This document shows positions 36,362 through 45,143 of a stretch of 64,000 nucleotides of DNA, in pieces. Both the position numbers and the translations under genes were made by a program. The notes under the pieces are model-generated. The model searched no databases. It was not told the DNA's origin and saw only the letters and a program-made list of their open reading frames with translations. Location of the stretch: assembly GCA_965197385.1 (NCBI GenBank), contig CBDANA010000009.1:1128370-1192369 (forward strand), read 5' to 3'. Position 1 is the first letter of the stretch. Every line of letters starts with the position of its first letter. The DNA comes from G963667915 sp965197385. Its GTDB lineage: Bacteria; Acidobacteriota; Vicinamibacteria; Vicinamibacterales; UBA823.

Positions 36362-36720
36362 CACCCCAATGCGCCCGCACAGCCGCCCACCGGCACGTCC
36401 ACCCCGCCTCGCCTGACGCGGTGCACATCGCCCCACGCCACGTCCCACGCGCCGAAGTGCGCCACCGTCTCCGCGATCGCTAGATCGGCCAGTCCCCGCG
36501 GTGTGCTGGTTGGTGCCTCGGGCGTCCAGCCTTCCGCGAACGGCTGCGGGTCGCCGTCGTACGCTGCCTCGATCGCATCGGTGTACCGGTTCCACCACCG
36601 CTCGAAAAGCACGCCACCGCGGCTGGCTGGCGCGACCGTATTGTCCCACGCCTCGAGCATCGTGAGCGCGTCGGCCAGCGCGACCGCACCGGCGGCGCCG
36701 ATCATCCAGGACCCGGCCAT
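36362..36720 (-). pseudogene. Penicillin-acylase-family (Ntn hydrolase) fragment
   Basis: About 115 codons (LFERWWNRYTDAIEAAY, GWTPEAPTSTPRGLAD, ETVAHFGAWDVAWGDVHRVR, VPVGGCAGALGCYRVLNF) match the late part of the beta chain of penicillin/AHL acylases. The nucleophile Ser region and both ends of the gene are absent. The 3' side abuts the bactofilin stop. Confidence 0.75.
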
Positions 36721-36894
36721 CGGACCGGACAGCTACACCGGCTATCTTGTGAGCACCTTCCAGGGGTCGACCGAAACGACCTTCTACGTGCTGGCCGTCT
36801 ACTACGGTGCCGTCCAGGTTCGCCGGACCGACACACATTGGCCACCGCCCTGACCGCCGACGTGGCCGGCATCGCCGGTGCTGTCATCGCCTGC

Positions 36895-37272
36895 AGCTCG
36901 TCCTATCCTAATATCGGGCCGAACCGGCTCGAGATCTTCGACCAGGAGGGTAACTACCTGGAGTCGCGCTATCAGTACGGGCGCATCAGCGACCTCTTCA
37001 TCACCGATAACGAGATGGTGTACGCCATCGACTCCGAGCCCAACCGGCTGCGACACATCAACTGGAGAAACGGCGTCCGCATCGAATTTGTGGATCGGGA
37101 CATGCTCGTGGGCTTCATCCCACCGTGGGATTCCGACAGCGGGCCCTACCATGGCGTGACCGGGGAGGGCGTGGGAGTGGACGAGGACGGCAACGTCTAC
37201 GTGGCCGAGGGACCAGCGTCGCTCAGTGATGCGGGCTCTGCGTTCACGAAGCATGAGGTGCCCGGTCAGTAG
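36895..37272 (+). pseudogene. NHL/six-bladed beta-propeller protein, C-terminal fragment
   Basis: The sequence NRLEIFDQEGNYLES, DLFITDNEMVYAIDSEPNR, GVGVDEDGNVYVAEGP reads as the last blades of a secreted NHL-repeat propeller (peptidyl-alpha-hydroxyglycine lyase-like). The N-terminal blades and signal peptide are missing, and the junction lies near 36890. The stop is at 37272. Confidence 0.6.
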
Positions 37273-37355
37273 CTGGGCCGGGCGCTCCGCTTTTTCCGTA
37301 AAGTGAAGTTGTAGCGAGGGATGGGGTTTCGCGGTAAGTCGCGGCGGCGCAGCCG

Positions 37356-37503
37356 ACGGGACGATAACATGTACCGACGACAGTTTCTTCGAGTATCGAC
37401 ACTGATTGGTGGCGGCCTCATTGTGGGTCAACGGGACGATAACATGTACCGACGACAGTTTCTTCGAGTATCGACACTGATTGGTGGCGGCCTCATTGTG
37501 GGT
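37356..37503 (+). repeat. Tandem direct repeat, 2 x 73 bp
   Basis: Unit acgggacgataacatgtacc to ttgtgggt occurs at 37356-37428 and 37431-37503, apparently identical, spaced by CA. The 75-base period keeps frame, so the start codon and signal sequence of the TRAP receptor gene are duplicated. Confidence 0.95.
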
Positions 37504-38433
37504 GCGCCCGTGGTCAATGCTGCGAACGATAAGACCACTCGCGTCATCCTCGGTGGGTATGGCCCGTCAACGTCGAGTTTCAGTCAGGGTTTAAAGCTCA
37601 TAGGCAATCGCCTCGACGCCGAATTCGGCGACGAAATCGACATCAAGTACGTTTACAACATTTTCGACGTTGGCTACGACGCGGCCGGCGATCTTACCTG
37701 GCTGGTTGACAGTGGCGTGCTGTCACTCGCGTACCTGACCATGTTCAGTGGCAATCACGCACTGCAAGTCGCCGCCCTTCCCTTCTTGTTCCCGGATAGC
37801 GCCGCCGCCAGGGCTGCGATGGACGGTGCATTAGGGCAATCAGCCATCGGTACAATCGAAGCCGATACGGATTTTCGCGTCCTGGGCTTTTTCGAAAACG
37901 GCTTTCGGCATGTTTCCAACAGCGTGAGACCGCATGAGCCGGACGACCTCAAAGGTTTGACGATTCGTGTTCTGGGCGTTCAGGCAAGAACGTTTGAATT
38001 GCTTGGTGCCAATCCCAAAGTCACACCATTGCCCGCGGTCTATCGAGGTCTTGAATTGGGCGAACTGGACGGCCAGGAAAACCCGTTCGAAAATGTTGTC
38101 ACTTACAATCTCTACAGAGTCCAGCGCTACTACACAGAAACCTATCACTCATACTTGTCTCGTCCAATATTCGTACACGAGCCGTCATTCGATGCGTGGC
38201 CTGATGCGCTGCAATCGGAAATGCGCGCTGCTGTGAACGACGCTGTCGATCTTCAGCGGCAGCTGCACGATCAGGCAGAGATCGATTCCGCCGCAATAAT
38301 TCGTGAGGCTGGTGGAGAAATTGTTCAGCTCACAGCGCCGCAGCGTGCAGCCTTTGTCGACGCCGTCGCTCCGATCTATGCAGACGCCCAAAATCAGTTC
38401 AGTCGTGAGCTACTTGAAATGGTCAATCTCTAA
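37369..38433 (+). CDS. TRAP transporter substrate-binding protein (DctP family)
   Basis: Periplasmic solute receptor of a tripartite TRAP transporter; typical ligands are C4-dicarboxylates or other organic acids. From ATG 37369 it has 354 residues, from ATG 37444 it has 329, the normal length. Both Met start the same twin-arginine signal (MYRRQFLRVSTLIGGGLIVG), present twice because of a 75-base tandem duplication. Family marks: GYDAAGDLTWLVDSGVLSLAYL, LGFFENGFRHVSNS, DLKGLTIRVLGVQ, ELDGQENPFENV. Base composition is visibly lower in GC than the neighbours and no DctQ/DctM genes follow, so it probably arrived by transfer and may be an orphan. Confidence 0.9.
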   Translation: MYRRQFLRVSTLIGGGLIVGQRDDNMYRRQFLRVSTLIGGGLIVGAPVVNAANDKTTRVILGGYGPSTSSFSQGLKLIGNRLDAEFGDEIDIKYVYNIFDVGYDAAGDLTWLVDSGVLSLAYLTMFSGNHALQVAALPFLFPDSAAARAAMDGALGQSAIGTIEADTDFRVLGFFENGFRHVSNSVRPHEPDDLKGLTIRVLGVQARTFELLGANPKVTPLPAVYRGLELGELDGQENPFENVVTYNLYRVQRYYTETYHSYLSRPIFVHEPSFDAWPDALQSEMRAAVNDAVDLQRQLHDQAEIDSAAIIREAGGEIVQLTAPQRAAFVDAVAPIYADAQNQFSRELLEMVNL

Positions 38434-38484
38434 GTCGATACCAGCGCGTCGGCCGGTGTCCATGTGCTTCCACCTACTGCAGTA

Positions 38485-38655
38485 GGGTCGAGGGCAGGCG
38501 CGGTACTCCGTAGGGATGGCCTATCTGTTGACTCCCCGTTTCCTCTGGGAGTGCCTCACGAGCCACCCCGTGAGCCCGTTTCCTGCCCCCGCCACCTCAA
38601 ACGGAGCGTGCGGATTTCCCGCACTCCGCTTTCCTGCCGACTTCACCGCACAGGT
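38485..38655 (-). mobile_element. Probable group II intron remnant (3' RNA part)
   Basis: On the minus strand the sequence AAGCGGAGTGCGGGAAATCC, then GCACGCTCCGTTTGAGG, resembles the conserved hairpin found just downstream of the reverse-transcriptase gene in many bacterial group II introns, followed by GAAACGGG and GTGAGGCACTCC-type stretches. No reverse transcriptase is present. Identification is by memory of the motif. Confidence 0.4.
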
Positions 38656-38855
38656 GATACGACCTGCCCCGACGGCATCGCTGCCAGGAGTACCCATGCT
38701 TCGCGCGCGACGACAGACCGATACACTTTGGCAGCAGTGCCAGAGCGCCTAAAGCATGCTGTGGGAGCGGTTAATCGGCTTCAGCAGCGAGAAAACGTGG
38801 CAGTACTCCGTGGCAGTACTCGGCCAACCCTTGTAAGATCAAGAAACTAAAGCAC

Positions 38856-38932
38856 GCGCCCGTAGCTCAGCTGGATAGAGCATCGGCCTTCTAAGCCGAG
38901 GGTCGCAGGTTCGAATCCTGCCGGGCGCGCCA
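38856..38932 (+). tRNA. tRNA-Arg (anticodon TCT)
   Basis: Complete cloverleaf: acceptor GCGCCCG/CGGGCGC, D arm GCTC-AGCTGGATA-GAGC, anticodon stem TCGGC/GCCGA with loop CTTCTAA (anticodon TCT), T arm GCAGG-TTCGAAT-CCTGC, discriminator G and encoded CCA at 38930-38932. It reads AGA codons. tRNA genes are common integration sites, but I see no matching att repeat in the window. Confidence 0.95.
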
Positions 38933-39077
38933 TTTTCCTAAAGAATTCGCTGATTGTGCCCACTGCCTGGGCACCAGAGGCGAAGGGGCAGGCGAAAAAA
39001 GTGACCGGTCACCTTCCAAGATTGGCTGACTGAAGTACGGCCAGCCCCACCCCCGCGCTTCACAACGGCCGGCGCCG

Positions 39078-39698
39078 ATGGCATGGTGTGACGTCGTGGA
39101 GCCTCGCACGCTGCGTGAGTGCCGGATCGCGCTGGGCCAGTCGCAGGCGGCGTTCGCGGCGATGCTCGGTTCGTCTCCCGAGTCGTACCGGACGTGGGAT
39201 GCCGGGCGGCGGGCGACGCCGCTGAAGATACTCGCGCGAGCCCGTGCGCTGGCGACGCATCGCGATGACCACGCGCTCCTTCCGTTACCCGTGCTCGCGC
39301 TGCTCATCGGCGTGCACGTCAAAACGCTACGGGCGGCGGCGCGGGACGGGCGGCTGCTGGTAACCTACGACAACAAGACGACCTTTCGCCGGCTCCGGGC
39401 GCGTGCAACGCTCGCAGCCGTCACGCAGTTTCGCCACGCCTACTATGGCCGACAGGTGCGGCCGGCGGACCGTCGCGTGCCCTTGACCTGGGCCAGTGTG
39501 CCCGACGACTACGCTGAGCAGATCCGCGCGCTTCGTCGCGCGCGTGGGTTGAGCCAGGCACAATTGGCCACGCTGGTGGGCGCAGCGCGGAAGGCCGTCG
39601 TCTACCAATGGGAGGCGCGTAAACGCTGCCCATCTCCCGTCTTCTGGGCTCGAATTCAAGCTCTCTCAACCGGGGTCGCCTCTGAAAGAGAAACATAA
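39078..39698 (+). CDS. DNA-binding protein with three helix-turn-helix segments
   Basis: 206 residues. An N-terminal XRE-like HTH (TLRECRIALGQSQAAFAAML, then YRTWDAGRR), a middle MerR/excisionase-like helix pair (LIGVHVKTLRAAARDGRLLV ... FRRLRARATLAAV) and a C-terminal XRE-like HTH (IRALRRARGLSQAQLATLVG ... VYQWEARKR). Likely a transcription regulator of a mobile element; target unknown. Start taken at 39078; the next conserved Met is absent. It stands alone, 146 bases after a tRNA-Arg. Confidence 0.65.
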   Translation: MAWCDVVEPRTLRECRIALGQSQAAFAAMLGSSPESYRTWDAGRRATPLKILARARALATHRDDHALLPLPVLALLIGVHVKTLRAAARDGRLLVTYDNKTTFRRLRARATLAAVTQFRHAYYGRQVRPADRRVPLTWASVPDDYAEQIRALRRARGLSQAQLATLVGAARKAVVYQWEARKRCPSPVFWARIQALSTGVASERET

Positions 39699-39855
39699 AG
39701 GAGGCGTACCGGCCTCTCGGCCTGCGTCGACGAGAACTCGAACGCCAATTTTATGGGAGGACTGCTGCCCGGTCGGGGCCGGGTAATCTGGCTCGGGCGT
39801 GGCTCTGTTGGGAGGTACGGCTTACGGCTGTCCGAACAGACCTTGTTGCCACAGG

Positions 39856-40809
39856 TTACCTAGGCGTGGGAGAAGGCGTCGATTGCCGACCTGTACCACG
39901 TGACGGCCAGGGCGAGGTACAGGCCAGCGCCCGCTGGTGCCGGTGGAGGTCGCCGAGGTAGAGCGCCAGGGCCGACCAGATCAGGAGAAACGTCGTGACA
40001 TCCGCGGCCGTGAACGGCTCCCCATACAGCTGCGTGGCGAGCAAGAAGTGCGCGGTCGGCGTGAGGAACTGGAGCAGACCGACGGTCGCCAGGGGAATCC
40101 GCCGGGCGCCGTACGCGAACCAGGCCAGCGGTATCACCGTGATCAGGCCGGCGACGGGAACGAGCCCCTGCGTGCCACCGTCGGCAAGGACGAAGGTTGA
40201 CATGGTCCTAGAGATCACCCACGCCATGTAAACGAGCGCGACAGGCGCGAGCACGGACGCTTCGACAAACAGGCCTGGCAGCGCCGACACGGCGAGCGTC
40301 TTGCGGAGCAACCCGTACAGGCTGAAAGACCCCGCGAGGACCAGCGCGATCCAGGGCAGCTCCCCCACCGCGAGGATCTGGTTGGCAACTCCGGCCGCCG
40401 CCAGCGCCACGGCCACCCACTGGACCGCGTGCAGGCGCTCGCCCAAGAACACAAAGCCCAACAGGATGCTCACGAGCGGGGTTATGAAATAGCCCAGACT
40501 CGACTGAAGGATCTGGCCGTTCTCCATCGCTATGAGGAACGCGAACCAGTTACAGCCGATCAACGCGGCGGTGAGCAGTAGCGCCGACAGGGTGTGCCAC
40601 GAGCTGACGGCGCGCCACACATCACCCCACGCGTCGCGCAGCGTGAGCAGCACCACTGCGAACGGAATCGCCCAGAGCACCCGGAGGGCCAGCAACTCGT
40701 GGGTCGATACGGTCGCGACCGCCTTCCAGTAGATCGGTGTCAAGCCCCAAAACACTTCCGCCGCGGCAGTCGCCGAGAGCCCCTTGCGGCGGTCGATGTC
40801 ACTCACCAT
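39856..40809 (-). CDS. rarD: EamA-family transporter RarD
   Basis: 317 residues with about ten membrane helices in two EamA repeats. Family marks: YWKAVATVSTHELLALRVLWAIPF, CNWFAFLIAMENGQILQSSLGYFITPL, GLLRKTLAVSALPGLFVEA and LQFLTPTAHFLLA. RarD (chloramphenicol-sensitivity protein) is a putative drug/metabolite exporter or permease with no firmly proven substrate. ATG at 40809 gives the standard N-terminus (DIDRRKGLSATAAAEVFWG); the upstream in-frame codons lack conservation. Confidence 0.9.
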   Translation of the reverse strand: MVSDIDRRKGLSATAAAEVFWGLTPIYWKAVATVSTHELLALRVLWAIPFAVVLLTLRDAWGDVWRAVSSWHTLSALLLTAALIGCNWFAFLIAMENGQILQSSLGYFITPLVSILLGFVFLGERLHAVQWVAVALAAAGVANQILAVGELPWIALVLAGSFSLYGLLRKTLAVSALPGLFVEASVLAPVALVYMAWVISRTMSTFVLADGGTQGLVPVAGLITVIPLAWFAYGARRIPLATVGLLQFLTPTAHFLLATQLYGEPFTAADVTTFLLIWSALALYLGDLHRHQRALACTSPWPSRGTGRQSTPSPTPR

Positions 40810-41242
40810 CGAGGAAGCGTACTCCTGAGTTCGACAATGGCCACCTCGGCTGTCAGATTTGGGCGCATCATCGTGGTGTTGTTGCATGAAGACCCTCTGC
40901 GAGTGGGGCGGCGTGGCCCGCACTTCTCGGGACCCTCCGCAGGAGGGAAAATCATACATATTGATACAGGACGCCGTACGCCGCGCCTACGCCGCCATCG
41001 GGACATGGCCGTGCGGACACCACTTCAGCGCCGCGCGCCTCGGCACCCACTGATGCCCGCACCGCCGGCCCGGCACCCGCCCCCTGGTTCGCCCGCCAGC
41101 GACGTCGCGTGCAGCACACGCTCGGCCGGACAACCGTCCAGTCACTGATCACAGCACGGCCCGCCGCATCGGTCGCCGGCCACACGGCTCGCGTACCTCC
41201 ACGAGGCTACCCCCGAATCCCAAGGACGGGTAAGCTGAAGAG
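40810..41242. other. No recognisable gene (433 bp)
   Basis: Upstream region of rarD and of a gene fragment at 41243. Short open frames on both strands show no family sequence. Confidence 0.4.
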
Positions 41243-41445
41243 GTGTCCAACGATTCCGTGCCGAAGTCTGCCGTCGAGCTGGCCATGGAGCGACTCCGCA
41301 AGAAAGACGCGGAGGCAGGCGTCTCCACGCAGCCGATCACCGATGAGCAACGAGCGGCGATCGCCGAGGTCCGGAGCCTGTCTGACTCGAAGATCGCGGA
41401 GCAGGACATCCTCCAGCAGTCCGCGATGAACCGTCTGCTGGGAGC
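41243..41445 (+). pseudogene. Conserved hypothetical protein, N-terminal part
   Basis: GTG-initiated SNDSVPKSAVELAMERLRKK, then AEAGVSTQPITDEQRAAIAEV and KIAEQDILQQSAM: a charged, helical (probably coiled-coil) protein of the kind found as conserved hypotheticals in Acidobacteriota. After QQSAM the expected second half is replaced by sequence leading into an IS3 fragment. Function unknown. Confidence 0.5.
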
Positions 41446-41463
41446 TGATCCCGCGCGCCATCG

Positions 41464-41694
41464 GTCGGCAGCCAAGGCGATGCCTATGACAATGCCCTCG
41501 CCGAGTCGGTGATCGGCTTGTACAAGACGGAGGTGATTCGACGGAAGGGCCCGTGGCGCACCCTCGAGGCCGTGGAGTTCGCCACCCTGACGTGGGTGGA
41601 CTGGTTCAATACGCGACGACTGTTGGGGCCTCTCGGGGACATTCCACCAGCAGAGTTCGAGGCGCAGTACTATGAGCAGGCTGAGGTGGCCTGA
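41464..41694 (+). pseudogene. IS3-family OrfB, C-terminal remnant
   Basis: The frame reads SQGDAYDNALAESVIGLYKT, with the catalytic Glu of the DDE triad, then FATLTWVDWFNTRRLLGPLG and a C-terminal QYYEQAEVA before TGA. The rest of OrfB and OrfA is absent. Confidence 0.85.
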
Positions 41695-42281
41695 TTCAAT
41701 AAATTCGGTCTCCGACGTTCCCGGTACGATTCACTGGCAGCTTCCAACTCCCGTGCGCAGCGCTGCGCCTCGCTTAGGTCAGCCGGCGTCATCCTGTCGG
41801 CCTCGGCGGCGAGCACGATGCGGGCGCACGCCTCCACGTCGGATCCGGCATCGTGGTGACGCAGCGGAATGCGAAGCCGCCGACAGACGTCTGGCAGCTT
41901 CGTCGGGTAGATTCCCCATTGCTTGCGAGCGAGCTGGACGGTGCAGGTAAACGGCGTCCGCGGCGCGCGCAGCCGGTACCGTGCACAGCACGCGAGAAGG
42001 ACGCTCCGGTCGAACGGCGCGTTGTGAGCGGCCAGGAACTCTGCGTCCTCGATCCAGGCGCGCAGCGCTGGCCAGAGATCCTCGAAGGTGGGCGCGTCAC
42101 ACACGTCCTCCCAACGCATGCCGTGGATCCCGGTGAACGAGAACGCTGGCGTCGGCGGTCGGATGAGGTACGTTCGCGAGGCGGCGATCCGGCCATCGCA
42201 GCCGGCGGCGAGACCGACCGCGCACGCGCTATCGCGGCGCGACGTGGCGGTCTCGAAGTCGATGGCAACGAAGGTACTCAT
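41670..42281 (-). CDS. DEDD-type 3'-5' exonuclease (DnaQ-like)
   Basis: 203 residues, single-domain exonuclease of the DnaQ/epsilon fold. Exo I: FVAIDFETA (Asp/Glu metal ligands); Exo II: EFLAAHNAPFDRSVL; Exo III: LRHHDAGSDVEACARIVL (HxAxxD-type). ATG 42281 gives the canonical start MSTFVAIDFET. The last ~12 residues (NLLNQATSACS) are antisense to the 3' end of the IS3 remnant, so the original C-terminus was replaced at that junction. It may act in DNA repair or in degradation of nucleic acids; partner unknown. Confidence 0.85.
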   Translation of the reverse strand: MSTFVAIDFETATSRRDSACAVGLAAGCDGRIAASRTYLIRPPTPAFSFTGIHGMRWEDVCDAPTFEDLWPALRAWIEDAEFLAAHNAPFDRSVLLACCARYRLRAPRTPFTCTVQLARKQWGIYPTKLPDVCRRLRIPLRHHDAGSDVEACARIVLAAEADRMTPADLSEAQRCARELEAASESYRERRRPNLLNQATSACS

Positions 42282-42350
42282 CGTGCGAGCCCCTACCATA
42301 CGAGGGATGGGAAGCTGATGGTCGAGACTCAGCTCGTGCAACTGTGAATT

Positions 42351-42509
42351 ATGGATGCTTGGGGAAAGTTTGAATCGTCGGATTGCTTCCACCGCCTGGA
42401 GCATCACTGCGCGGACGTTGCGGCTTGCTTCGAGGCACTCCTCGCCGAGCCCGTGCTACGGACTCGGTTCGCGCAGGCGTCAGGCGCCGGGAGTCACGCG
42501 TACGTCTGA
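42351..42509 (+). pseudogene. Cas3-type HD nuclease, N-terminal fragment
   Basis: 52 codons: MDAWGKFESSDCFHRLEHHC, then ADVAACFEALLAEPVLRTRF and QASGAGSHAYV before TGA. The WGK start, the HRLEHHCADVAA metal-binding His context and the helix FEALL match the first ~50 residues of Cas3'' HD domains of type I CRISPR systems. No helicase domain, other cas gene or repeat array is visible, so this would be a relic. It is divergent from the exonuclease gene. Confidence 0.5.
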
Positions 42510-42805
42510 CGTCCCCATGTTGCCTCCGCGCGCAGCAGCAGTCGGGCCGCACGTCCGGCCTTGGGCCCACCTTCGCCGCCAACTCAGTCCTGTGCCGCGC
42601 GGTTGCCCGAGTGATGGAGGAAGGAACTTGAAGGTTTGCCGCCTCAACATTAATAACTTTGGTCCTTCCGGGATCTCCGTGGGTCGCAAGGAGCCCGGGT
42701 GACTCGTCAGGCCGCCTGCGGGGGCCCCCTGGTGGGTGGGGGCTTGCTCGGCGGCGGATTGCACTCAAGGTGTCCTGCTGATAGAACGCTCCGGCGGAGG
42801 AGCGA

Positions 42806-42910
42806 ATGCAGGATACCAAGCTGTTCGAGACGATCTTGGGGATCCCTACCCCCTGGCACGTGGCGCGCGTCGAGCTGAAACCCGAGGACGAGCGGGGATG
42901 TCGCGAGAAC
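42806..42910 (+). pseudogene. ISL3-family transposase, N-terminal remnant
   Basis: About 33 codons (MQDTKLFETILGIPTPWHVA, RVELKPEDE) match the start of ISL3 transposases. The sequence then joins the left end of an IS110-type element. Confidence 0.6.
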
Positions 42911-43012
42911 ATCATTGGCGACACGCATGGCGTGATCCCGTTCAGGAGAGTACTTCCCGACGCATTCCTGCCTTCGGATGCTCCTCGCTCATCACGATGA
43001 AGGAGTGACCGA

Positions 43013-43380
43013 TGCCACGCACACAGCACACCACGCGCCCCCAGCGGCGCTCGAAGCGGAAGGACCCGAGAACAGACGTTTCTGGAGCGGGTGTATCTCA
43101 ATGCCGCGGGTATCGACATTGGGTCCGGGAGCCATTGGGTGGCGGTCCCCCCCGACCGAGCCGAGCAGCCTGTGCGGGAGTTCAGGAGCTTCACGCATGC
43201 GCTCATCGACCTGGCCGACTGGCTCACGGCGTGCGACGTCGATACCGTCGCGATGGAGTCGACCGGCGTGTCTTGGATCCCGCATGCGCCCCGACGGTGC
43301 TTGGCGATATGCTGGCCGCGCGCCCGAGGGCCGAGGCCGACGGACCACTGGTGGCCAGTCCCCGTCTAGGAGCTTGGTCC
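43013..43380 (+). pseudogene. IS110-family transposase, N-terminal remnant
   Basis: Reads (with one frame change near 43080) VYLNAAGIDIGSGSHWVAV, VREFRSFTHALIDLADWL, DTVAMESTGVSWIP: the RuvC-like Asp and Glu region. It diverges after WIP and is replaced by the left end of a second, related IS110 element starting near 43400. The upstream ~90 bases (42925-43012) resemble those upstream of the second copy. Confidence 0.75.
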
Positions 43381-44762
43381 GGGGATGTGGCGACAGCCGC
43401 ACTGGTGGCACGATTGGTGTGACCCCGTTCAAGAGACTGCTTCCCCGACACATCCCTGCCCTCGGGTGCTTCACCCATGATCCCCAAGGAGCCCCCCGTG
43501 ACGCAACGAGAACGAGGTCAAGCACAGCAGCGCGCTCGACACGAGCAAGAGATTCTCCGAAAGATCCATCTGAACGCCGCCGGCATCGATATCGGCAGCG
43601 CGAGCCACTGGGTGGCGGTGCCCGACGATCGGGACGACCAGCCGGTACGAGAATTCACGAGTTTCACCCATGATCTCACCGCGTTGGCCACCTGGCTCGA
43701 GGCGTGCGGGATTGACACGGTCGCCATGGAGTCGACGGGGGTCTACTGGATCCCGCTGTACGAACTCCTCGAAGCCCGTGGGATCGAGGTGCTGCTCGTG
43801 AACGCCCACCATGTGAAGGGCGTGCCCGGCCGCAAGAGCGACATCCTCGATTGCCAGTGGCTCCAGCAGCTGCACACCTTCGGGCTGTTGCGCGGGAGCT
43901 TCCGGCCCGACGCACCGATCGCGGCGCTGCGCAGCGTCATCCGGCACCGCGATCAGCTGGTCGAGTCGGCGGCCTCATGGGTCCAGCGGATGCAGAAGGC
44001 GCTCGTCTTCATGAACCTCCAGCTCCATCACGTCCTGACCGACGTCACCGGGGTGACCGGGGTCGCGATCCTACGTGACATCGTCGCGGGCGAAACCGAC
44101 TCCGCTGTCCTCGCCCGGCACCGCGACCCGCGCTGCAAGGCCACCGAGGCGGAGATCGCCGCCGCGCTCACAGGGCACTACCGCGCCGAACATGTGTTCG
44201 TGCTTCGCCAAGCGCTCAAGGGCTACGACTTCTACCAGACGCAGATCGGCCGCTGCGACGACGAGATCCAGGGCCAGATCCGCGCCCTCGAGGCGACCTG
44301 CCAGACCCCCGATGAGCCGCCGGACCCGCCCCGACCCGCGCGGCGGCGGAGTGCCAACGAACCCCGCTTCGAGATCCGGGTCCCACTGTATACGCTGTGC
44401 GCAGGCGTCGACCTGACCGCGATCCCAGGGCCTGGGGCCGTATGGGGCGCTCAAACTCGTGTCCGAGATCGGCGTCGATATGCGTCGCTGGGCGACGGAG
44501 AAGCACTTCACCTCGTGGCTCACGGTCGCGCCCCGGAACCAGGATCTCCGGGGGCAAGCTCCTCAGCTCCCGCACGCAACCGTCGGCCAATCGGGCGGCA
44601 AAGACCCTCCGCCTGGCCGCCATGAGTCTCGGGCGCAGCGATCACGCGCTCGGCGCGTTCTACCGGCGGCTCGCCGCCCGCGCCGGCAAGGCCAAGGTCC
44701 TGCGCCCCAGGGTTTCCTTGGACACTTGATTGCGAGAGAGTACTCGCAGGAGGAGTGTCGAA

Positions 44763-45143
44763 ATGGGGAAGCCAGATCAAGGTGCGGCGGCGGCGGAGGG
44801 AGCCCGGAGGGCGACCGGAGATGCTGCCGGGAACGGCCGTGGGGGACGGTTTTCGGCCCGGCGCAAGCGCGAGACGGTGCTGCGTCTGCTGCGCGGCGAG
44901 GATCTTGAGTCCGTGTCGCGGGAGCTGGGGATCACGGCGGCGCGGGCCTCGCAGTGGCGCGATCAGTTTCTGGCCGCAGGCCAGGCCAGCCTGAAGAGCC
45001 GGGCGCCGGACGCCCGGGACGAGGCCAATCGTCGGCTGCAAGCCAAGATCGGTGAGTTACTGATGGAGAACGAACTGCTCTACGCGAAGGTGGACCAGTT
45101 GGAGGCGGCCGGCCCTTTGGCCCGGCGGAGGTCGAGGCGATGA
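44763..45143 (+). CDS. IS3-family OrfA (helix-turn-helix protein)
   Basis: 126 residues. Ala/Gly-rich start, then a helix-turn-helix (FSARRKRETVLRLLRGEDLE, SVSRELGITAARASQWRDQF) and a leucine-zipper-like segment (LQAKIGELLMENELLYAKVD). OrfA binds the inverted repeats and partners OrfB. Its TGA overlaps the orfB ATG as ATGA, so OrfB may be made by coupling instead of (or besides) the usual -1 frameshift. Confidence 0.88.
   Translation: MGKPDQGAAAAEGARRATGDAAGNGRGGRFSARRKRETVLRLLRGEDLESVSRELGITAARASQWRDQFLAAGQASLKSRAPDARDEANRRLQAKIGELLMENELLYAKVDQLEAAGPLARRRSRR

Noticed and set aside
38856..38932. tRNA-Arg as the attachment site of an integrated element
   Set aside because: No integrase nearby and no repeat of the tRNA 3' end found in the window.
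42510..42805. CRISPR array next to the Cas3-like fragment
   Set aside because: No regularly spaced repeats of 25-40 bases are visible here or elsewhere in the window.
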